62,109 bases of DNA from DASQBT01 sp049578545 (GTDB lineage: Bacteria; Pseudomonadota; Gammaproteobacteria; Burkholderiales; Thiobacillaceae): assembly GCA_049578545.1 (NCBI GenBank), contig JBAUMF010000048.1, forward strand, positions 1 to 62,109, given 5' to 3'. Under the pieces are notes generated by a model. The model was given only the letters and a program-made list of their open reading frames with translations, searched no databases and was not told the origin of the DNA. Below, piece by piece: positions 24,920-35,320 of the stretch (its first letter is position 1; each line of letters starts with the position of its first letter). A program made the translations under genes and the position numbers.

Positions 24920-25672
24920 TTAGTCGACAATTTTGTTCAGGTATTCAGGATCAAAATTATCCTTACCGGATTCACTCTCTGACAGCTTGCCGCCCAGCTT
25001 CTCAAGTTGGGCAAGAATGGCCTCCATTCGCTCATCCACATGGGCTGCATGGTCAATAAGGCCATGCACTGCCTTGACCATGGGGTCATTCATGTCGGCA
25101 GAGATCGCATACGCGGAAAACCCCATTTTGCTGGCCTGGTCCTGCCGAACCTGGCTCTGTGAATCTTCCAGAATGCGGGCCGGGATGCCCACTGCCGTCG
25201 CTCCTTCCGGCACGTCCTTGACGACCACCGCGTTGGAACCCACTCTTGAATTCGCCCCCAACGTGATCGGGCCGAGAATTTTTGCTCCGGCGCCGACGAC
25301 CACGCCCGGCATCAAGGTGGGATGGCGCTTGCCCTTGTTCCACGACGTTCCGCCCAGCGTCACGCCATGATAAAGCGTGCAGTCGTCGCCGACTTCGGCC
25401 GTCTCGCCAATGACTACGCCCATGCCATGGTCGATAAACACCCGGCGACCAATGGTCGCACCCGGATGAATTTCGACCCCGGTCAGCCAACGTGCAATGA
25501 AGGAAACAAATCTCGCAAACCACTTGAACCCCATATCCCACAGCCAGTGCGCAAAGCGATGCAGCAACAAGGCATGAAAGCCGGGGTAGGTCGTTACAAC
25601 CTCGAACACCGAGCGGGCAGCCGGGTCGCGGTCGAACACAACAGAAATTTCATCGCGGATTTTGCTAAACAT
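24920..25672 (-). CDS. cysE: Serine O-acetyltransferase CysE
   Basis: The 250-residue enzyme acetylates serine with acetyl-CoA, the first step of cysteine synthesis, giving the substrate stream that IscS later uses. An N-terminal helical domain (MFSKIRDEISVVFDRDPAAR) precedes a left-handed beta-helix of hexapeptide repeats (GVEIHPGATIGRRVFIDHGM, then the ETAEVGDDCTLYHGVTLGGT loop with the catalytic His/Asp region). The start at 25672 matches family N-termini; a longer frame to 25738 adds unrelated residues. It lies directly upstream of the isc promoter on the same strand. Confidence 0.95.
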   Translation of the reverse strand: MFSKIRDEISVVFDRDPAARSVFEVVTTYPGFHALLLHRFAHWLWDMGFKWFARFVSFIARWLTGVEIHPGATIGRRVFIDHGMGVVIGETAEVGDDCTLYHGVTLGGTSWNKGKRHPTLMPGVVVGAGAKILGPITLGANSRVGSNAVVVKDVPEGATAVGIPARILEDSQSQVRQDQASKMGFSAYAISADMNDPMVKAVHGLIDHAAHVDERMEAILAQLEKLGGKLSESESGKDNFDPEYLNKIVD

Positions 25673-25703
25673 AATGCGAGACTGCTTTATCCGAGTAAAT
25701 TCG

Positions 25704-26456
25704 TCAATTATTCCTCGAAGGGGTCCCTGCCGTGTCATTTACTGCGGACAGAAGACCGCGCAGGATATTCAATTCCTCCTTTGCCAAGCGGGTGCGGGCA
25801 AACAGGCGACGCAGCTTGGGCATCAGGCGTTTGGGCGAGGCGGGGTTGAGAAAGCCGATATCAATCAGGGTCTTTTCCAGCTCAACATAAAATCGTTCCA
25901 CATCTGCAAGATCAGCGCCGTCGATTTCCGCTGGCGTCCATGCGCACTCATCCAGCGCCTGCTGACGCAATTCATACGCCACGACCTGCACCGCCGCCGC
26001 CAGATTGAGCGAGCTGTAATCCGGATTGGCGGGAATCGACATCAGCCACTGGCAGCAGCCCAATTCCTCGTTCGACAGGCCGAAGGTTTCGTTGCCAAAT
26101 ACCAGCGCAACCGCGCTGCCGCCCGCGGCTTCCTGCAATACTCCCGCAACTGCCTGTGCCGGCGTCAACACCTCGGCGACGATTTCGCGCCTGCGCGTCG
26201 ATGCCCCGACGGCCAAGGTTGTTCCGCTCAGGGCGTCCGCCAGCGAGTCGCAAATCACGGCACCATTCAGCACATCAGTTGCGCCCGAGGCCATGGCCGT
26301 CGCCTGCTCGTGCGGGAATGTTTCAGGCGCCACCAGATAAAGCGCCTTGAGTCCCATCGTCTTCATCGCCCGTGCGGCGGCCCCGATATTACCGGGATGG
26401 CTGGTGCGCACCAGCACAATGCGTATTCGCTCCAGCAAGTCAGAATTATCGGGCAT
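25704..26456 (-). CDS. trmJ: tRNA (cytidine/uridine-2'-O)-methyltransferase TrmJ
   Basis: The 250-residue SPOUT methyltransferase methylates the 2'-O of position 32 in tRNA. SPOUT motifs are present: IRIVLVRTSHPGNIGAAARA, VALVFGNETFGLSNEEL and SLNLAAAVQVVAYEL forming the trefoil knot, with a C-terminal helical extension. The ATG at 26456 begins the conserved MPDNSDLLERIRIVLVRTS; the frame extends upstream without similarity. It is divergent from suhB across a 43-base gap and upstream of cysE on the same strand (31 bases), so co-transcription is likely. Confidence 0.94.
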   Translation of the reverse strand: MPDNSDLLERIRIVLVRTSHPGNIGAAARAMKTMGLKALYLVAPETFPHEQATAMASGATDVLNGAVICDSLADALSGTTLAVGASTRRREIVAEVLTPAQAVAGVLQEAAGGSAVALVFGNETFGLSNEELGCCQWLMSIPANPDYSSLNLAAAVQVVAYELRQQALDECAWTPAEIDGADLADVERFYVELEKTLIDIGFLNPASPKRLMPKLRRLFARTRLAKEELNILRGLLSAVNDTAGTPSRNN

Positions 26457-26499
26457 CGGGTAGAATTCGGGCTTCGTTCTTTTACATGCGCAGTCTCCC

Positions 26500-27312
26500 A
26501 TGCACCCCATGCTTACCACGGCCATCAAGGCCGCACGCAAGGCCGGGGCGATTATCAATCGCGCCGCGCTCAATCTTGATCGCATCACGGTCCACACCAA
26601 GAAGGATCGGGACTATGTCAGCGAAGTGGATCAAGCCGCCGAGCAGACCATTATCGAAACGTTGCTCGAGGCTTATCCAAACCATGGAATTTTAGCAGAG
26701 GAGACCGGCGCAAGGCCGGCCGCTGAAGGTCATCCTGATGAATACCAGTGGATCATTGACCCGCTGGACGGCACCACCAATTTTCTTCATGGCCTGCCTC
26801 AGTATTCGGTTTCCATTGCGCTCAAGCACAAAGGCCAGATCAGCCAGGCCGTCGTGTACGACCCCGCCAACAATGAACTTTATAGTGCCAGCCGCGGGCG
26901 CGGCGCGTTTCTAAACGACCGCCGGCTGCGCGTTTCCAAGCGTGACAAGCTCGAAGACTGCCTGGTCGGCACCGGCTTTCCGTTCCGCGAATTCAGCCAT
27001 GCTGAAGCCTATCTCAACATGTTCCGCGATGTGATGAAGCGCACTTCGGGCATTCGCCGTCCTGGCTCCGCCGCGCTCGACCTGGCTTATGTAGCCGCAG
27101 GGCGCTACGACGCTTTCTGGGAAATTGGTCTCAACCCCTGGGATCTGGCCGCCGGTTCACTGCTGGTCCAGGAAGCAGGTGGTCTGGTGGGAGATCTGGC
27201 CGGCAACGAAACCTGGCTCGAGACCGGCAACATCCTCGCCGCCAATCCGAAAATCTTCGCTCTGATGGTGAAGACTCTCAAGCCCCATCTTTCGCCAGAT
27301 CTCAGAAGCTGA
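26500..27312 (+). CDS. suhB: Inositol-1-monophosphatase family protein SuhB
   Basis: The 270-residue metal-dependent phosphatase has the family motifs ILAEETG, WIIDPLDGTTNFLHGLP (motif A) and WEIGLNPWDLAAGSLLVQEAGG (motif B), which bind Mg2+ and substrate. In other proteobacteria SuhB also joins the rRNA antitermination complex. The N-terminus MHPMLTTAIKAARKAG matches the family, fixing the start at 26500. It is convergent with the RND pump genes. Confidence 0.95.
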   Translation: MHPMLTTAIKAARKAGAIINRAALNLDRITVHTKKDRDYVSEVDQAAEQTIIETLLEAYPNHGILAEETGARPAAEGHPDEYQWIIDPLDGTTNFLHGLPQYSVSIALKHKGQISQAVVYDPANNELYSASRGRGAFLNDRRLRVSKRDKLEDCLVGTGFPFREFSHAEAYLNMFRDVMKRTSGIRRPGSAALDLAYVAAGRYDAFWEIGLNPWDLAAGSLLVQEAGGLVGDLAGNETWLETGNILAANPKIFALMVKTLKPHLSPDLRS

Positions 27313-27346
27313 ACCTTCTTGCCGAGCTTTCTACTCGCTTATCTTC

Positions 27347-30300
27347 CTACCCCGCAGCGATGCCAGCCGCCGGACTGTTGCTCCTTGTCAACCGCTGCTT
27401 GAACGCTTCCATGTATAGATAAATCACTGGCGTGATGTAGAGGGTCAGCGTCTGTGACACCAGCAGGCCACCCACCACGGCAAGACCAAGCGGGCGACGG
27501 CCTTCCGAACCGGTTCCGATGCCAAGTGCAATCGGCAACGTTCCCATCAGCGCCGCCATCGTCGTCATCATGATGGGACGAAAACGAATCAGGCAGGCCT
27601 GATAGATGGCTTCCAGCGGCGTCCTGTTGCCCGTGCGCTGCGCTTCGATGGCGAAATCGATCATCATGATGGCATTCTTCTTGACGATGCCGATCAGCAT
27701 GATCAGGCCGACAAAACCATACATGTTCAGGTCAAGATGAAACAGCATGAGGGTCAACAACGCGCCCAGACCGGCAGTGGGCAGTCCCGACAAAATGGTG
27801 AGTGGATGGATATAGCTTTCATAAAGAATTCCCAGCACCAGGTAGATGACGAAGATCGCGCCCACAATCAGAAAGCCCATCCCGGTAAGCGATGACTGAA
27901 AGGCCTGGGCCGCACCCTGAAAACTGCCATTCAACCCTGTTGGAATCTGCATCTCCTTCATCGCCTTGTTCACCAGGGTGATGGCATCGCCCAGTGCAAG
28001 GCCCGGCGCCAGGTTGAAGGAGAGGGTCACCGAAGGCAGTTGCCCAAGGTGCGTGATGGATAGCGGGCCAATGTCATGCTTGATGCTGGCGACCGTATCG
28101 ATGGGAACCAGATTTCCGCTGGACGAGCGGATATAGAGCATCGAGAGCGCATTGGGGTCCTGCTGGAACTCGGGGGCAAGTTCCATGATGACCTGATATT
28201 CGTTGGTGGGCATGTAGATGGTGGACACCTGGCGGGTGCCATAGGCATCGTAGAGCGCGTCCTCGATCTGCTCTGGAGTGACGCCAAGCGAAGCAGCCTT
28301 GTCGCGGTGGATCTGGATAACCACTTGGGGATTGGTGATCTGCAGGTCGCTTGTCACATCCTGGAAGCCAGGCAGGGAACGCAGCTTTTCCTCGATGCGC
28401 GGTGCCCAGGAAAAGAGGGCTTGGGTGTCGGTATCCTGCAGAGTGTACTGGTACTGGCTCTTGGTGAGTTGACCGCCAATACGGATAGTCGGCAGATTCT
28501 GCATGAACACCTTGAGGCCCGGAATGGTGGCCAGCCTGGGCCGCATGCGCTGGATGACCTCATCCGCCGAAACCCGTTCGCTGCGCGGCTTGAGTCGAAC
28601 AAAAATACGCCCCTGGTTCAAAGACTGGCTCGAACCGCTGGCGCCGATGAACGCCATGGCCGACCCCACGGCAGGATCGGCCCGCACGATATCGGCGGCC
28701 TCGCGCTGCATCCTGGCCATGTCCTCAAAGGAAACGTCCTGGGCGGCTTCGGTAAACGCGAAAATCTGGCCGGTGTCCTCGCTCGGCAGGAATCCCTTGG
28801 GCATTACGACAAACAGCCAGCCAGTACCGACAAACACGGCCAGAAAGCCCAGCATGGTGGCTCTGCGATGGCGCAGCACCCAGCTCAGGCTGAGGTCATA
28901 GGCATGTTTCATGGCATTGAAGGCCGCCTCGCTCGCCATGTACATGTGCCCATGTTTCACGTTGTGGCTGGGGCGCAGCCAGCGACTGCACAGCATCGGG
29001 GTCAGGGTTAGCGAAACGAAACCCGACAGCAGTACTGCCGCAATGATGGTGACGGCAAACTCATGCAGCAGGCGGCCGAGAATACCGCCCATGAACAGGA
29101 TCGGAAGGAACACAGCGACCAGCGACAATGTCATGGACAAGACCGTAAAACCGATCTCTCGTGTGCCCTTGAGTGTGGCGTCCCAGCGCGATTCGCCCAT
29201 CTCCATGTGGCGCGAGATGTTCTCCAGAACCACGATGGCGTCATCCACCACAAATCCCACGCACAGGGTAAGCGCCATCAGTGAAAGGTTGTCAATGCTG
29301 TAGCCCATCACGTACATCACCGAGAATGCGCCGATCAATGCCAGGGGCAAGGCGAGGCTGGGGATGATGGTGGCCGACAGGTTGCGCAGAAACAGGAAGA
29401 TCACCATTACGACCAAAGCCAGGGCCAGCAGCAGGGTGAATTGCACGTCGTGGACCGAATCGCGGATCGACAGCGACCGGTCGTAGAGCACGTCCATTTC
29501 CACGCCGGCGGGAATCTGCGCACGGAACTGCGGCAACAGCGCACGGATGGAATCCACCACCTCGATCGTATTGGTGCCAGGCTGGCGCTGAATCGCGAGC
29601 ACGATGCCACGCTTGCCGTTGAACCAGGCAGCGAGCTTGTTGTTCTCCACGTCATCCAGCAAATGACCCAGTTCATCGAGACGCACCGGCGCACCGTTGC
29701 GATAGGTAACGACGAGTGAGTTGAATTTCGCTGCATCTTCAAGCTGGCCGGTGGCCTGGATCGTGAAGGTGCGACGGGCGCCGTACAGGGTGCCGGTGGG
29801 CAAATTGACGTTATGCTGCGCCAGGGCATTGGCAACTTCGTCGATGCCGATCCCCTTGGCGACCAGGGCACGCGGATCAAGCTGGGCCCGCACTGCGTAT
29901 TTCTGGCTGCCGTATACCAGAACCTGGGCAACACCGTTGGTGGTGGAAATGCGCTGTGCAAGAAGGGTCTCTGCGTACTCGTCCACTGTCGACATGGGCA
30001 GCGTCTCGGACGTGAGCGCCAGGTAGAATACTGGCAGGTCTGCCGGGTTTACCTTCCTGAATGAGGGCGGCGAGGGCATCTGGTCGGGAAGCTGACGCAG
30101 CGCTGCCGAGATGGCCGATTGCACATCGAGGGCGGCCGCATCAATGTTGCGGTCAAGCGAAAACTGAAGCGTGATCTGGGTGGAGCCCTGCGCGCTGGAC
30201 GAATTCATCGAATCCACCCCGGCGATGGTGGAAAACTGCTTTTCCAGAGGCGTCGCCACCGCCGACGCCATGGTTTCCGGACTGGCGCCGGGCAGGGTCG

Positions 30301-30445
30301 CCGTCACCTGGATTGTGGGGAAGTCAACGTTGGGGAGGGCCGCTACCGGCAATACGCGATAGCTGAACAGACCAAATACCAGGATGCCGATCATGACCAG
30401 GCTGGTCATGATCGGCCGGCGGATGAAGATCTCGGAGATATTCAT
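27347..30445 (-). CDS. RND-family multidrug efflux permease (MdtB/MuxB type)
   Basis: The 1032-residue HAE1-type RND transporter exports hydrophobic compounds using the proton gradient. It starts MNISEIFIRRPIMTSLVMIG, has twelve predicted membrane helices in the 1+5+1+5 arrangement, two large periplasmic loops, and the proton-relay aspartates in TM4 (LCVGFVVDDAIVVLENI). The N-terminus (F-I-x-R-P-x-M-T-S-L) resembles MdtB/MdtC and MuxB/C more than AcrB. It overlaps its adaptor gene by 4 bases. No outer-membrane channel gene is adjacent, so a TolC-like partner must be elsewhere. Confidence 0.93.
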   Translation of the reverse strand: MNISEIFIRRPIMTSLVMIGILVFGLFSYRVLPVAALPNVDFPTIQVTATLPGASPETMASAVATPLEKQFSTIAGVDSMNSSSAQGSTQITLQFSLDRNIDAAALDVQSAISAALRQLPDQMPSPPSFRKVNPADLPVFYLALTSETLPMSTVDEYAETLLAQRISTTNGVAQVLVYGSQKYAVRAQLDPRALVAKGIGIDEVANALAQHNVNLPTGTLYGARRTFTIQATGQLEDAAKFNSLVVTYRNGAPVRLDELGHLLDDVENNKLAAWFNGKRGIVLAIQRQPGTNTIEVVDSIRALLPQFRAQIPAGVEMDVLYDRSLSIRDSVHDVQFTLLLALALVVMVIFLFLRNLSATIIPSLALPLALIGAFSVMYVMGYSIDNLSLMALTLCVGFVVDDAIVVLENISRHMEMGESRWDATLKGTREIGFTVLSMTLSLVAVFLPILFMGGILGRLLHEFAVTIIAAVLLSGFVSLTLTPMLCSRWLRPSHNVKHGHMYMASEAAFNAMKHAYDLSLSWVLRHRRATMLGFLAVFVGTGWLFVVMPKGFLPSEDTGQIFAFTEAAQDVSFEDMARMQREAADIVRADPAVGSAMAFIGASGSSQSLNQGRIFVRLKPRSERVSADEVIQRMRPRLATIPGLKVFMQNLPTIRIGGQLTKSQYQYTLQDTDTQALFSWAPRIEEKLRSLPGFQDVTSDLQITNPQVVIQIHRDKAASLGVTPEQIEDALYDAYGTRQVSTIYMPTNEYQVIMELAPEFQQDPNALSMLYIRSSSGNLVPIDTVASIKHDIGPLSITHLGQLPSVTLSFNLAPGLALGDAITLVNKAMKEMQIPTGLNGSFQGAAQAFQSSLTGMGFLIVGAIFVIYLVLGILYESYIHPLTILSGLPTAGLGALLTLMLFHLDLNMYGFVGLIMLIGIVKKNAIMMIDFAIEAQRTGNRTPLEAIYQACLIRFRPIMMTTMAALMGTLPIALGIGTGSEGRRPLGLAVVGGLLVSQTLTLYITPVIYLYMEAFKQRLTRSNSPAAGIAAG

Positions 30446-31566
30446 GGCGCGGCAGCGCTTCCCGTGATCTTCACCGTCGAAGTGGGGGTCAGGCGCGATG
30501 CGCCATCGAGGACGATCTTTTCACCGGGTGCCAGTCCCTTGGCGATAACCGCATCAGGCCCCTCGGTGCGTGCTATCACCACCTCCCGAATGCTCACCTT
30601 GAGATCGGGCTGCACAATGAACACATAGGTGCCGCGTGGCCCGTTCTGTACAGCGTGGTATGGCGCCACTATGGCATCCTTGTCCTGCCGCAGGGTGAGC
30701 GTGGTTTCGGCAAAATCACCCGGCCACAGTACGCGGTCCCTGTTGGCGAATTCAGCCCTCAGCTTGAGCATGCCGGTGGTGGCATCCACTGCGTTGTCAA
30801 TGAAGGCGAGCTTTCCTTCCACCGGCTTCGCTCCGGCAACGCGTGGTATCGCCTCGACGTTGAGTGTTCCAACTGCATGGTGCTGACGGACCTGGCCACC
30901 AAACTGTTCCGGTACGGCAAAGCTGATGTAGATGGGACTGATCTGGTTGATGACCACCAGTGATACCGTATCGTTGGCTTTCACCAGATTGCCGCCGCTG
31001 ATCAGGACCTTGCCTGCCCGGCCTGCAGTGGGGGATCGAATGGTCGCATAGGCAAGCTGCAATCGTGCGTTTTCGACTGCGGCCTGATCGGCCTTCACCA
31101 TGGCCTGTGCCGCATCCAGATTGGCTTTTACCTGGGCATAGGCTTCACGCGAGATAAAGTTCTTCTGCAGCAATTCCTCGTAGCGTTTTTCCTGTCCGGA
31201 GGCATAGGTAAGCTGGGCCTGATCCTTGAGCAGGTTGGCCTGCGCCTGCTTGAGCTGGGCGGCGAAAGGCCGCGGGTCGATCTGGAACAGCAGCTGGCCT
31301 CTGGCGACATCCTGACCGTCCTTGATGCCCACCTGGATGATCTGTCCATCCACCAGGGATTTCACGTTGACCGTTGAAAGCGTTTCCACCGTGCCCACTG
31401 CCCTCAATTGGAACGGCACAGTCTTTTGCGTAACCACTCCTACCGTCACCGGCACTGGGGGCGCCTGCTTGAGAGCCCCCTGGTTCTCCCCGCCCTTCCC
31501 GCAGCCCGTCATGATCAGCAACAGGGTGGCTGTGGCCAGGGCCCACTGTGGCAACGCCTTGCGCAT
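30442..31566 (-). CDS. RND efflux periplasmic adaptor (membrane fusion protein)
   Basis: The 374-residue product has a lipoprotein signal with lipobox MTGC (Cys22), then the usual adaptor layout: beta-barrel strand PVPVTVGVVTQKTVPFQLRA, lipoyl half (VKSLVDGQIIQVGIKDGQDV), alpha-hairpin coiled coil (about residues 100-175), second lipoyl half (IRSPTAGRAGKVLISGGNLV) and membrane-proximal domain. It bridges the RND permease to an outer-membrane channel. It is first in the two-gene operon and overlaps the permease gene (ATGA). Confidence 0.93.
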   Translation of the reverse strand: MRKALPQWALATATLLLIMTGCGKGGENQGALKQAPPVPVTVGVVTQKTVPFQLRAVGTVETLSTVNVKSLVDGQIIQVGIKDGQDVARGQLLFQIDPRPFAAQLKQAQANLLKDQAQLTYASGQEKRYEELLQKNFISREAYAQVKANLDAAQAMVKADQAAVENARLQLAYATIRSPTAGRAGKVLISGGNLVKANDTVSLVVINQISPIYISFAVPEQFGGQVRQHHAVGTLNVEAIPRVAGAKPVEGKLAFIDNAVDATTGMLKLRAEFANRDRVLWPGDFAETTLTLRQDKDAIVAPYHAVQNGPRGTYVFIVQPDLKVSIREVVIARTEGPDAVIAKGLAPGEKIVLDGASRLTPTSTVKITGSAAAP

Positions 31567-31753
31567 TCAGTTCTCCTTCTTGTCAAGCTGACCTTGGTTC
31601 GACCATGCCGCACGGACTGTAGCAGATACTCCAATTTTGATGCACGGTCAAAGCAGGCCATCGCCTGCTCCTGGAGCGATAGGTTATCAGGCCGGCCATG
31701 GGCTACACTAGCGAGTCTCGCAGAAGACCCGCCAGGCCCCGAATCTTCCCGTG

Positions 31754-34324
31754 ATGAAAACCAAGAATCCGGAAATTTCCAAGACCTCCGCCCCGCACAC
31801 TCCCATGATCCAGCAGTATCTGGCTATCAAAAGCCAGCATCCGGACATGCTGCTGTTCTACCGCATGGGAGACTTCTACGAGCTGTTTTTCGAGGACGCG
31901 GAAAAGGCAGCCCGGCTGCTCAACATCACGCTGACCACGCGCGGCCAGTCCGCCGGCCAGCCGATCAAGATGGCAGGGGTGCCGTATCACGCGGCTGAGC
32001 AGTATCTGGCGCGGCTGATCAAGCTGGGCGAATCGGTCGTCATTGCAGAACAGGTGGGCGATCCGGCCACAGCGAAAGGCCCGGTTGAACGCAAGGTTAC
32101 CCGTATCATCACACCCGGCACGCTGACCGACGCCAACCTGCTGGATGACCGCCGTGATACGCTGCTGCTGGCCTTGGCGCCTGCCGGCAACAACAGGACC
32201 GGCGCGGCCTGGCTGAACCTGGCCGCCGGCCGCTTCACTGTTGCCGAAGTGGACTGTGCCTCTGTCCCCGGCCTGCTCGCCCGCCTGTCCCCCGCCGAAG
32301 TGCTAGTGCCGGACGACTCGCCGCTCACGGCCCCTTGCCCCGTAAGACGGCTGGCACCATGGCAGTTCGACGCCGACACCGCACGAACACAACTGGCCAA
32401 ACAATTCGGCAGCCGGGATTTGTCCGGCTTCGGAGTCGAGCAATTGAAGGCAGCCCTCGCTGCCGCGGGGGCGCTGCTCGATTATGTGAAGACTACCCAG
32501 CGTACCGCCCTTCCGCATTTGGCCGGCATCAGCGCGGAGCAGGATGAGCTCTATGTGCGGCTTGATGCATCCACCCGGCGCAATCTGGAACTCACTGAAA
32601 CCCTGCGTGGTGAACCCGCACCGACGTTGCTTTCCGTTCTCGACAGTACCGTTACTGGCATGGGAGCACGGCTGTTGCGCCACTGGCTGCATCATCCGTT
32701 GCGCGATCGTCCCATCCTGTCCGAGCGGCTGGAGGCAATCGCTGCGATCAGCAATTCACGTTCGCAAGCTGCATTGCACAGCCTGCTCAAAGGCAGCGCC
32801 GATGTCGAGCGCATCGGCGGGCGCATCGCGCTGAAGAATGCCCGCCCGCGCGATTTGTCTGGCCTGCGCGACACCCTCGCCTTGCTGCCCGAACTTGTCG
32901 CCTCCCTGCCCAAGACTACCCTGCGATTACGCTGGCTTGAAGCCGCCCTCTCGCCCAAGCCTGATCTGCACGATCTGCTGGATCGCGCCCTGCTTGCCGA
33001 GCCTGCATCGGTGCTGCGCGAAGGTGGGGTGATTGCCGACAGGTTTGATGCCGAACTCGACGAACTGCGCGGCCTCACCCGCGATGCCGGAAGCTTTCTG
33101 CTCGAACTGGAAGCGAGGGAAATAGCGCGTACCAACATCCCCAGCCTCAAGGTCGAATACAACAAGGTACACGGGTTCTACATCGAAATCACTCACGCCC
33201 ACGTTGACAAGATTCCCGATGACTACCGCCGCCGGCAGACCCTCAAGAACGCCGAGCGCTACATCACGCCGGAGCTCAAGGCCTTCGAGGACAAGGCCCT
33301 GTCGGCCAGAGAACGCGCGCTGGCGCGGGAGAAGTGGCTGTTCGATCAACTGCTGGACAGCCTTGTTCCGCAACTGGCAGAACTGATGAAACTCGCCGCC
33401 GCGCTGGCGGAAGTTGATGTGCTGGCCAGTCAGGCCGAGCGCATGGACAGGCTCAACCTGTCGCTGCCCGTCTATGTCGACGAAGCCGTTATCGACATCC
33501 GGGCCGGCCGCCACCTTGTGGTGGAAAGCCAGGTCGATCACTTCATCCCCAACGACACACTCCTGTCGCGCCCGCGGCAGATGCTGCTAATCACCGGCCC
33601 CAACATGGGCGGCAAGTCCACCTACATGCGGCAAACCGCGCTCATCGTCCTGCTCGCCTGCTGCGGCCTGCCTGTACCCGCAGCTACAGCCCGCATCGGC
33701 CCGATCGATCAACTTTTCACCCGCATCGGCGCATCCGATGATCTGGCCGGAGGGCGCTCAACCTTCATGGTGGAAATGACCGAAACGGCGTCCATCCTGC
33801 ACAACGCCACGAACTGGAGTCTGGTGCTGCTCGATGAAATTGGTCGCGGCACTTCCACCTTTGACGGCCTGGCACTGGCCTGGGCCGTAGCCCGCCATTT
33901 GCTCACCCACACCCGCGCCTACACCCTCTTCGCCACTCACTACTTCGAACTCACCCAGCTAAGCAGCGAGTTCAAGCAACTGGTCAATGTCCATCTTGAC
34001 GCCAAGGAATACGGCGACGAACTGGTGTTTCTGCATGCCGTGGAAGACGGTCCCGCCTCGCAAAGCTATGGCATCCAGGTCGCCAAGCTGGCCGGCGTGC
34101 CAGCCGCTGTCATTGTCGCCGCTCGTCGGAGACTGAAAGAACTGGAAGATGCCCAGATCAACCGCGGGCCACAGACCGATTTGTTTGCCGGGGCCAGTCC
34201 GGAGACTGGTTCAGCCGCGACCAATGAACTGATTGAAACCCTGCAACAGCTTAACCCGGATGAATTGAGTCCGAAAGAAGCGCTTGAGATGCTCTATGCG
34301 CTTGTGCAGCTGACAAGGGACTGA
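31754..34324 (+). CDS. mutS: DNA mismatch repair protein MutS
   Basis: The 856-residue mismatch sensor is full length. The mismatch-binding Phe-x-Glu lies in LLFYRMGDFYELFFEDA near residue 38; the ATPase domain has Walker A GPNMGGKSTYMRQ, Walker B LVLLDEIGRGTSTFDG and the signature serine segment FMVEMTETASIL; the C-terminal helices end with the typical LNPDELSPKEALEMLYAL. The ATG at 31754 follows an in-frame GTG at 31751, so either may serve. The gene is divergent from the RND adaptor and stands alone. Confidence 0.97.
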   Translation: MKTKNPEISKTSAPHTPMIQQYLAIKSQHPDMLLFYRMGDFYELFFEDAEKAARLLNITLTTRGQSAGQPIKMAGVPYHAAEQYLARLIKLGESVVIAEQVGDPATAKGPVERKVTRIITPGTLTDANLLDDRRDTLLLALAPAGNNRTGAAWLNLAAGRFTVAEVDCASVPGLLARLSPAEVLVPDDSPLTAPCPVRRLAPWQFDADTARTQLAKQFGSRDLSGFGVEQLKAALAAAGALLDYVKTTQRTALPHLAGISAEQDELYVRLDASTRRNLELTETLRGEPAPTLLSVLDSTVTGMGARLLRHWLHHPLRDRPILSERLEAIAAISNSRSQAALHSLLKGSADVERIGGRIALKNARPRDLSGLRDTLALLPELVASLPKTTLRLRWLEAALSPKPDLHDLLDRALLAEPASVLREGGVIADRFDAELDELRGLTRDAGSFLLELEAREIARTNIPSLKVEYNKVHGFYIEITHAHVDKIPDDYRRRQTLKNAERYITPELKAFEDKALSARERALAREKWLFDQLLDSLVPQLAELMKLAAALAEVDVLASQAERMDRLNLSLPVYVDEAVIDIRAGRHLVVESQVDHFIPNDTLLSRPRQMLLITGPNMGGKSTYMRQTALIVLLACCGLPVPAATARIGPIDQLFTRIGASDDLAGGRSTFMVEMTETASILHNATNWSLVLLDEIGRGTSTFDGLALAWAVARHLLTHTRAYTLFATHYFELTQLSSEFKQLVNVHLDAKEYGDELVFLHAVEDGPASQSYGIQVAKLAGVPAAVIVAARRRLKELEDAQINRGPQTDLFAGASPETGSAATNELIETLQQLNPDELSPKEALEMLYALVQLTRD

Positions 34325-34768
34325 CGTCTGGATCGTCTCTAACACTGCAGGATTCTGCCATTGGAGGTGGCGTAGAGCCAATGATTATGCGACCGTGGAC
34401 AATCGGTGCCGGCATCGATTGGCGGCTGCCTGGTCAGCCTTAATGGACTGCCATGAAGTCTGGAAACCAACTTCCCACGCGTAATTGTCCTTGCGGGTCT
34501 GCCAGACTTGCCCCTCATTCACGAGGCACCGGAGCTGTCGGCATTCTTTACACACGGAACGGCGCAACAAAAGACGATTCCCGTTTCTTTGTTTGATTTC
34601 ATGCGCTTATATATCTGGCCCGGTCGATGCTTCGCAATAGTTGCCGCGCATTGAAGCTTGCAGCGGTTTGCGAAAAGATCCAGTTACTGCATGTTGACGA
34701 GTCTGTCCCTGGAGCGCCCTTCCTGACCCACACCGGGCGCCCGGTGGAAAGAAAGAATGAGGTGTGCC
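34325..34768. other. Intergenic stretch after mutS
   Basis: No convincing gene is seen. An imperfect hairpin (CATTGG pairing with CCAATG, about 34358-34382) follows mutS but has no T run. A GAGGTG ribosome site at the right edge belongs to the next gene. Confidence 0.4.
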
Positions 34769-35320
34769 ATGGATTTTGATCCCCTTTTTCCGGGAATGGT
34801 TAACACCGTGGGCGCCTTGTTGCCCGCCTTGATTTCATTTGCTTTTGTCGTGGCCCGACGAACCCGCAGCCGGCTTGGCATGGGCGACCAGTTCTGGCTG
34901 GGCGTGTTTTCCATCGGCCTGTCCGCAGTTCTTGTCAGGGTGACGGTTGCTTCGGACGAAATCTCACTGCATATGCTGCCCGGCGCAACGGTGCTTGTGT
35001 GCTACCTCGTCTGGCGCGGGTATTACATTTCTCCCAGCCTGGCGTTTGCCTTGACCTATGCCAGCAGCCTGCCCGTGGACGTCTGCCTGGCCCAACTGGC
35101 AACCGGGTCCCAGTTCAATTCCGAGTGTATTGGCGGGGGCGGCTGGCACGATGGCCTGTTGATTCTTCCTGCACTCACGGCAATGGCGGTCGGCTACGCC
35201 AATTGGCGCATGGTCACAGTGGGGCGTGCCGGATTAGTCTGGTTCGGTCAGCGGACCGGCGGGCACGCGCCTGAACCGGCGCCAGACAAACTGGGCCGGA
35301 TCCTGGTTGCAGGCCGCTGA
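34769..35320 (+). CDS. Small multi-pass membrane protein of unknown function
   Basis: The 183-residue product has about four hydrophobic segments (near residues 8-24, 43-58, 66-95 and 124-142) joined by short loops, with the acidic-cysteine loop DVCLAQLATGSQFNSECIGG containing two cysteines. A GAGGTG ribosome site lies 6 bases before the ATG at 34769, which is favoured over the in-frame ATG at 34757. I do not recognise a family. It stands between mutS and the convergent glgP with no operon partner. Protein-like composition and the good ribosome site support expression; function is unknown. Confidence 0.65.
   Translation: MDFDPLFPGMVNTVGALLPALISFAFVVARRTRSRLGMGDQFWLGVFSIGLSAVLVRVTVASDEISLHMLPGATVLVCYLVWRGYYISPSLAFALTYASSLPVDVCLAQLATGSQFNSECIGGGGWHDGLLILPALTAMAVGYANWRMVTVGRAGLVWFGQRTGGHAPEPAPDKLGRILVAGR

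Noticed and set aside
34385..34570. 61-codon minus-strand frame with cysteines downstream of mutS
   Set aside because: No ribosome site, no family pattern, and weak composition.
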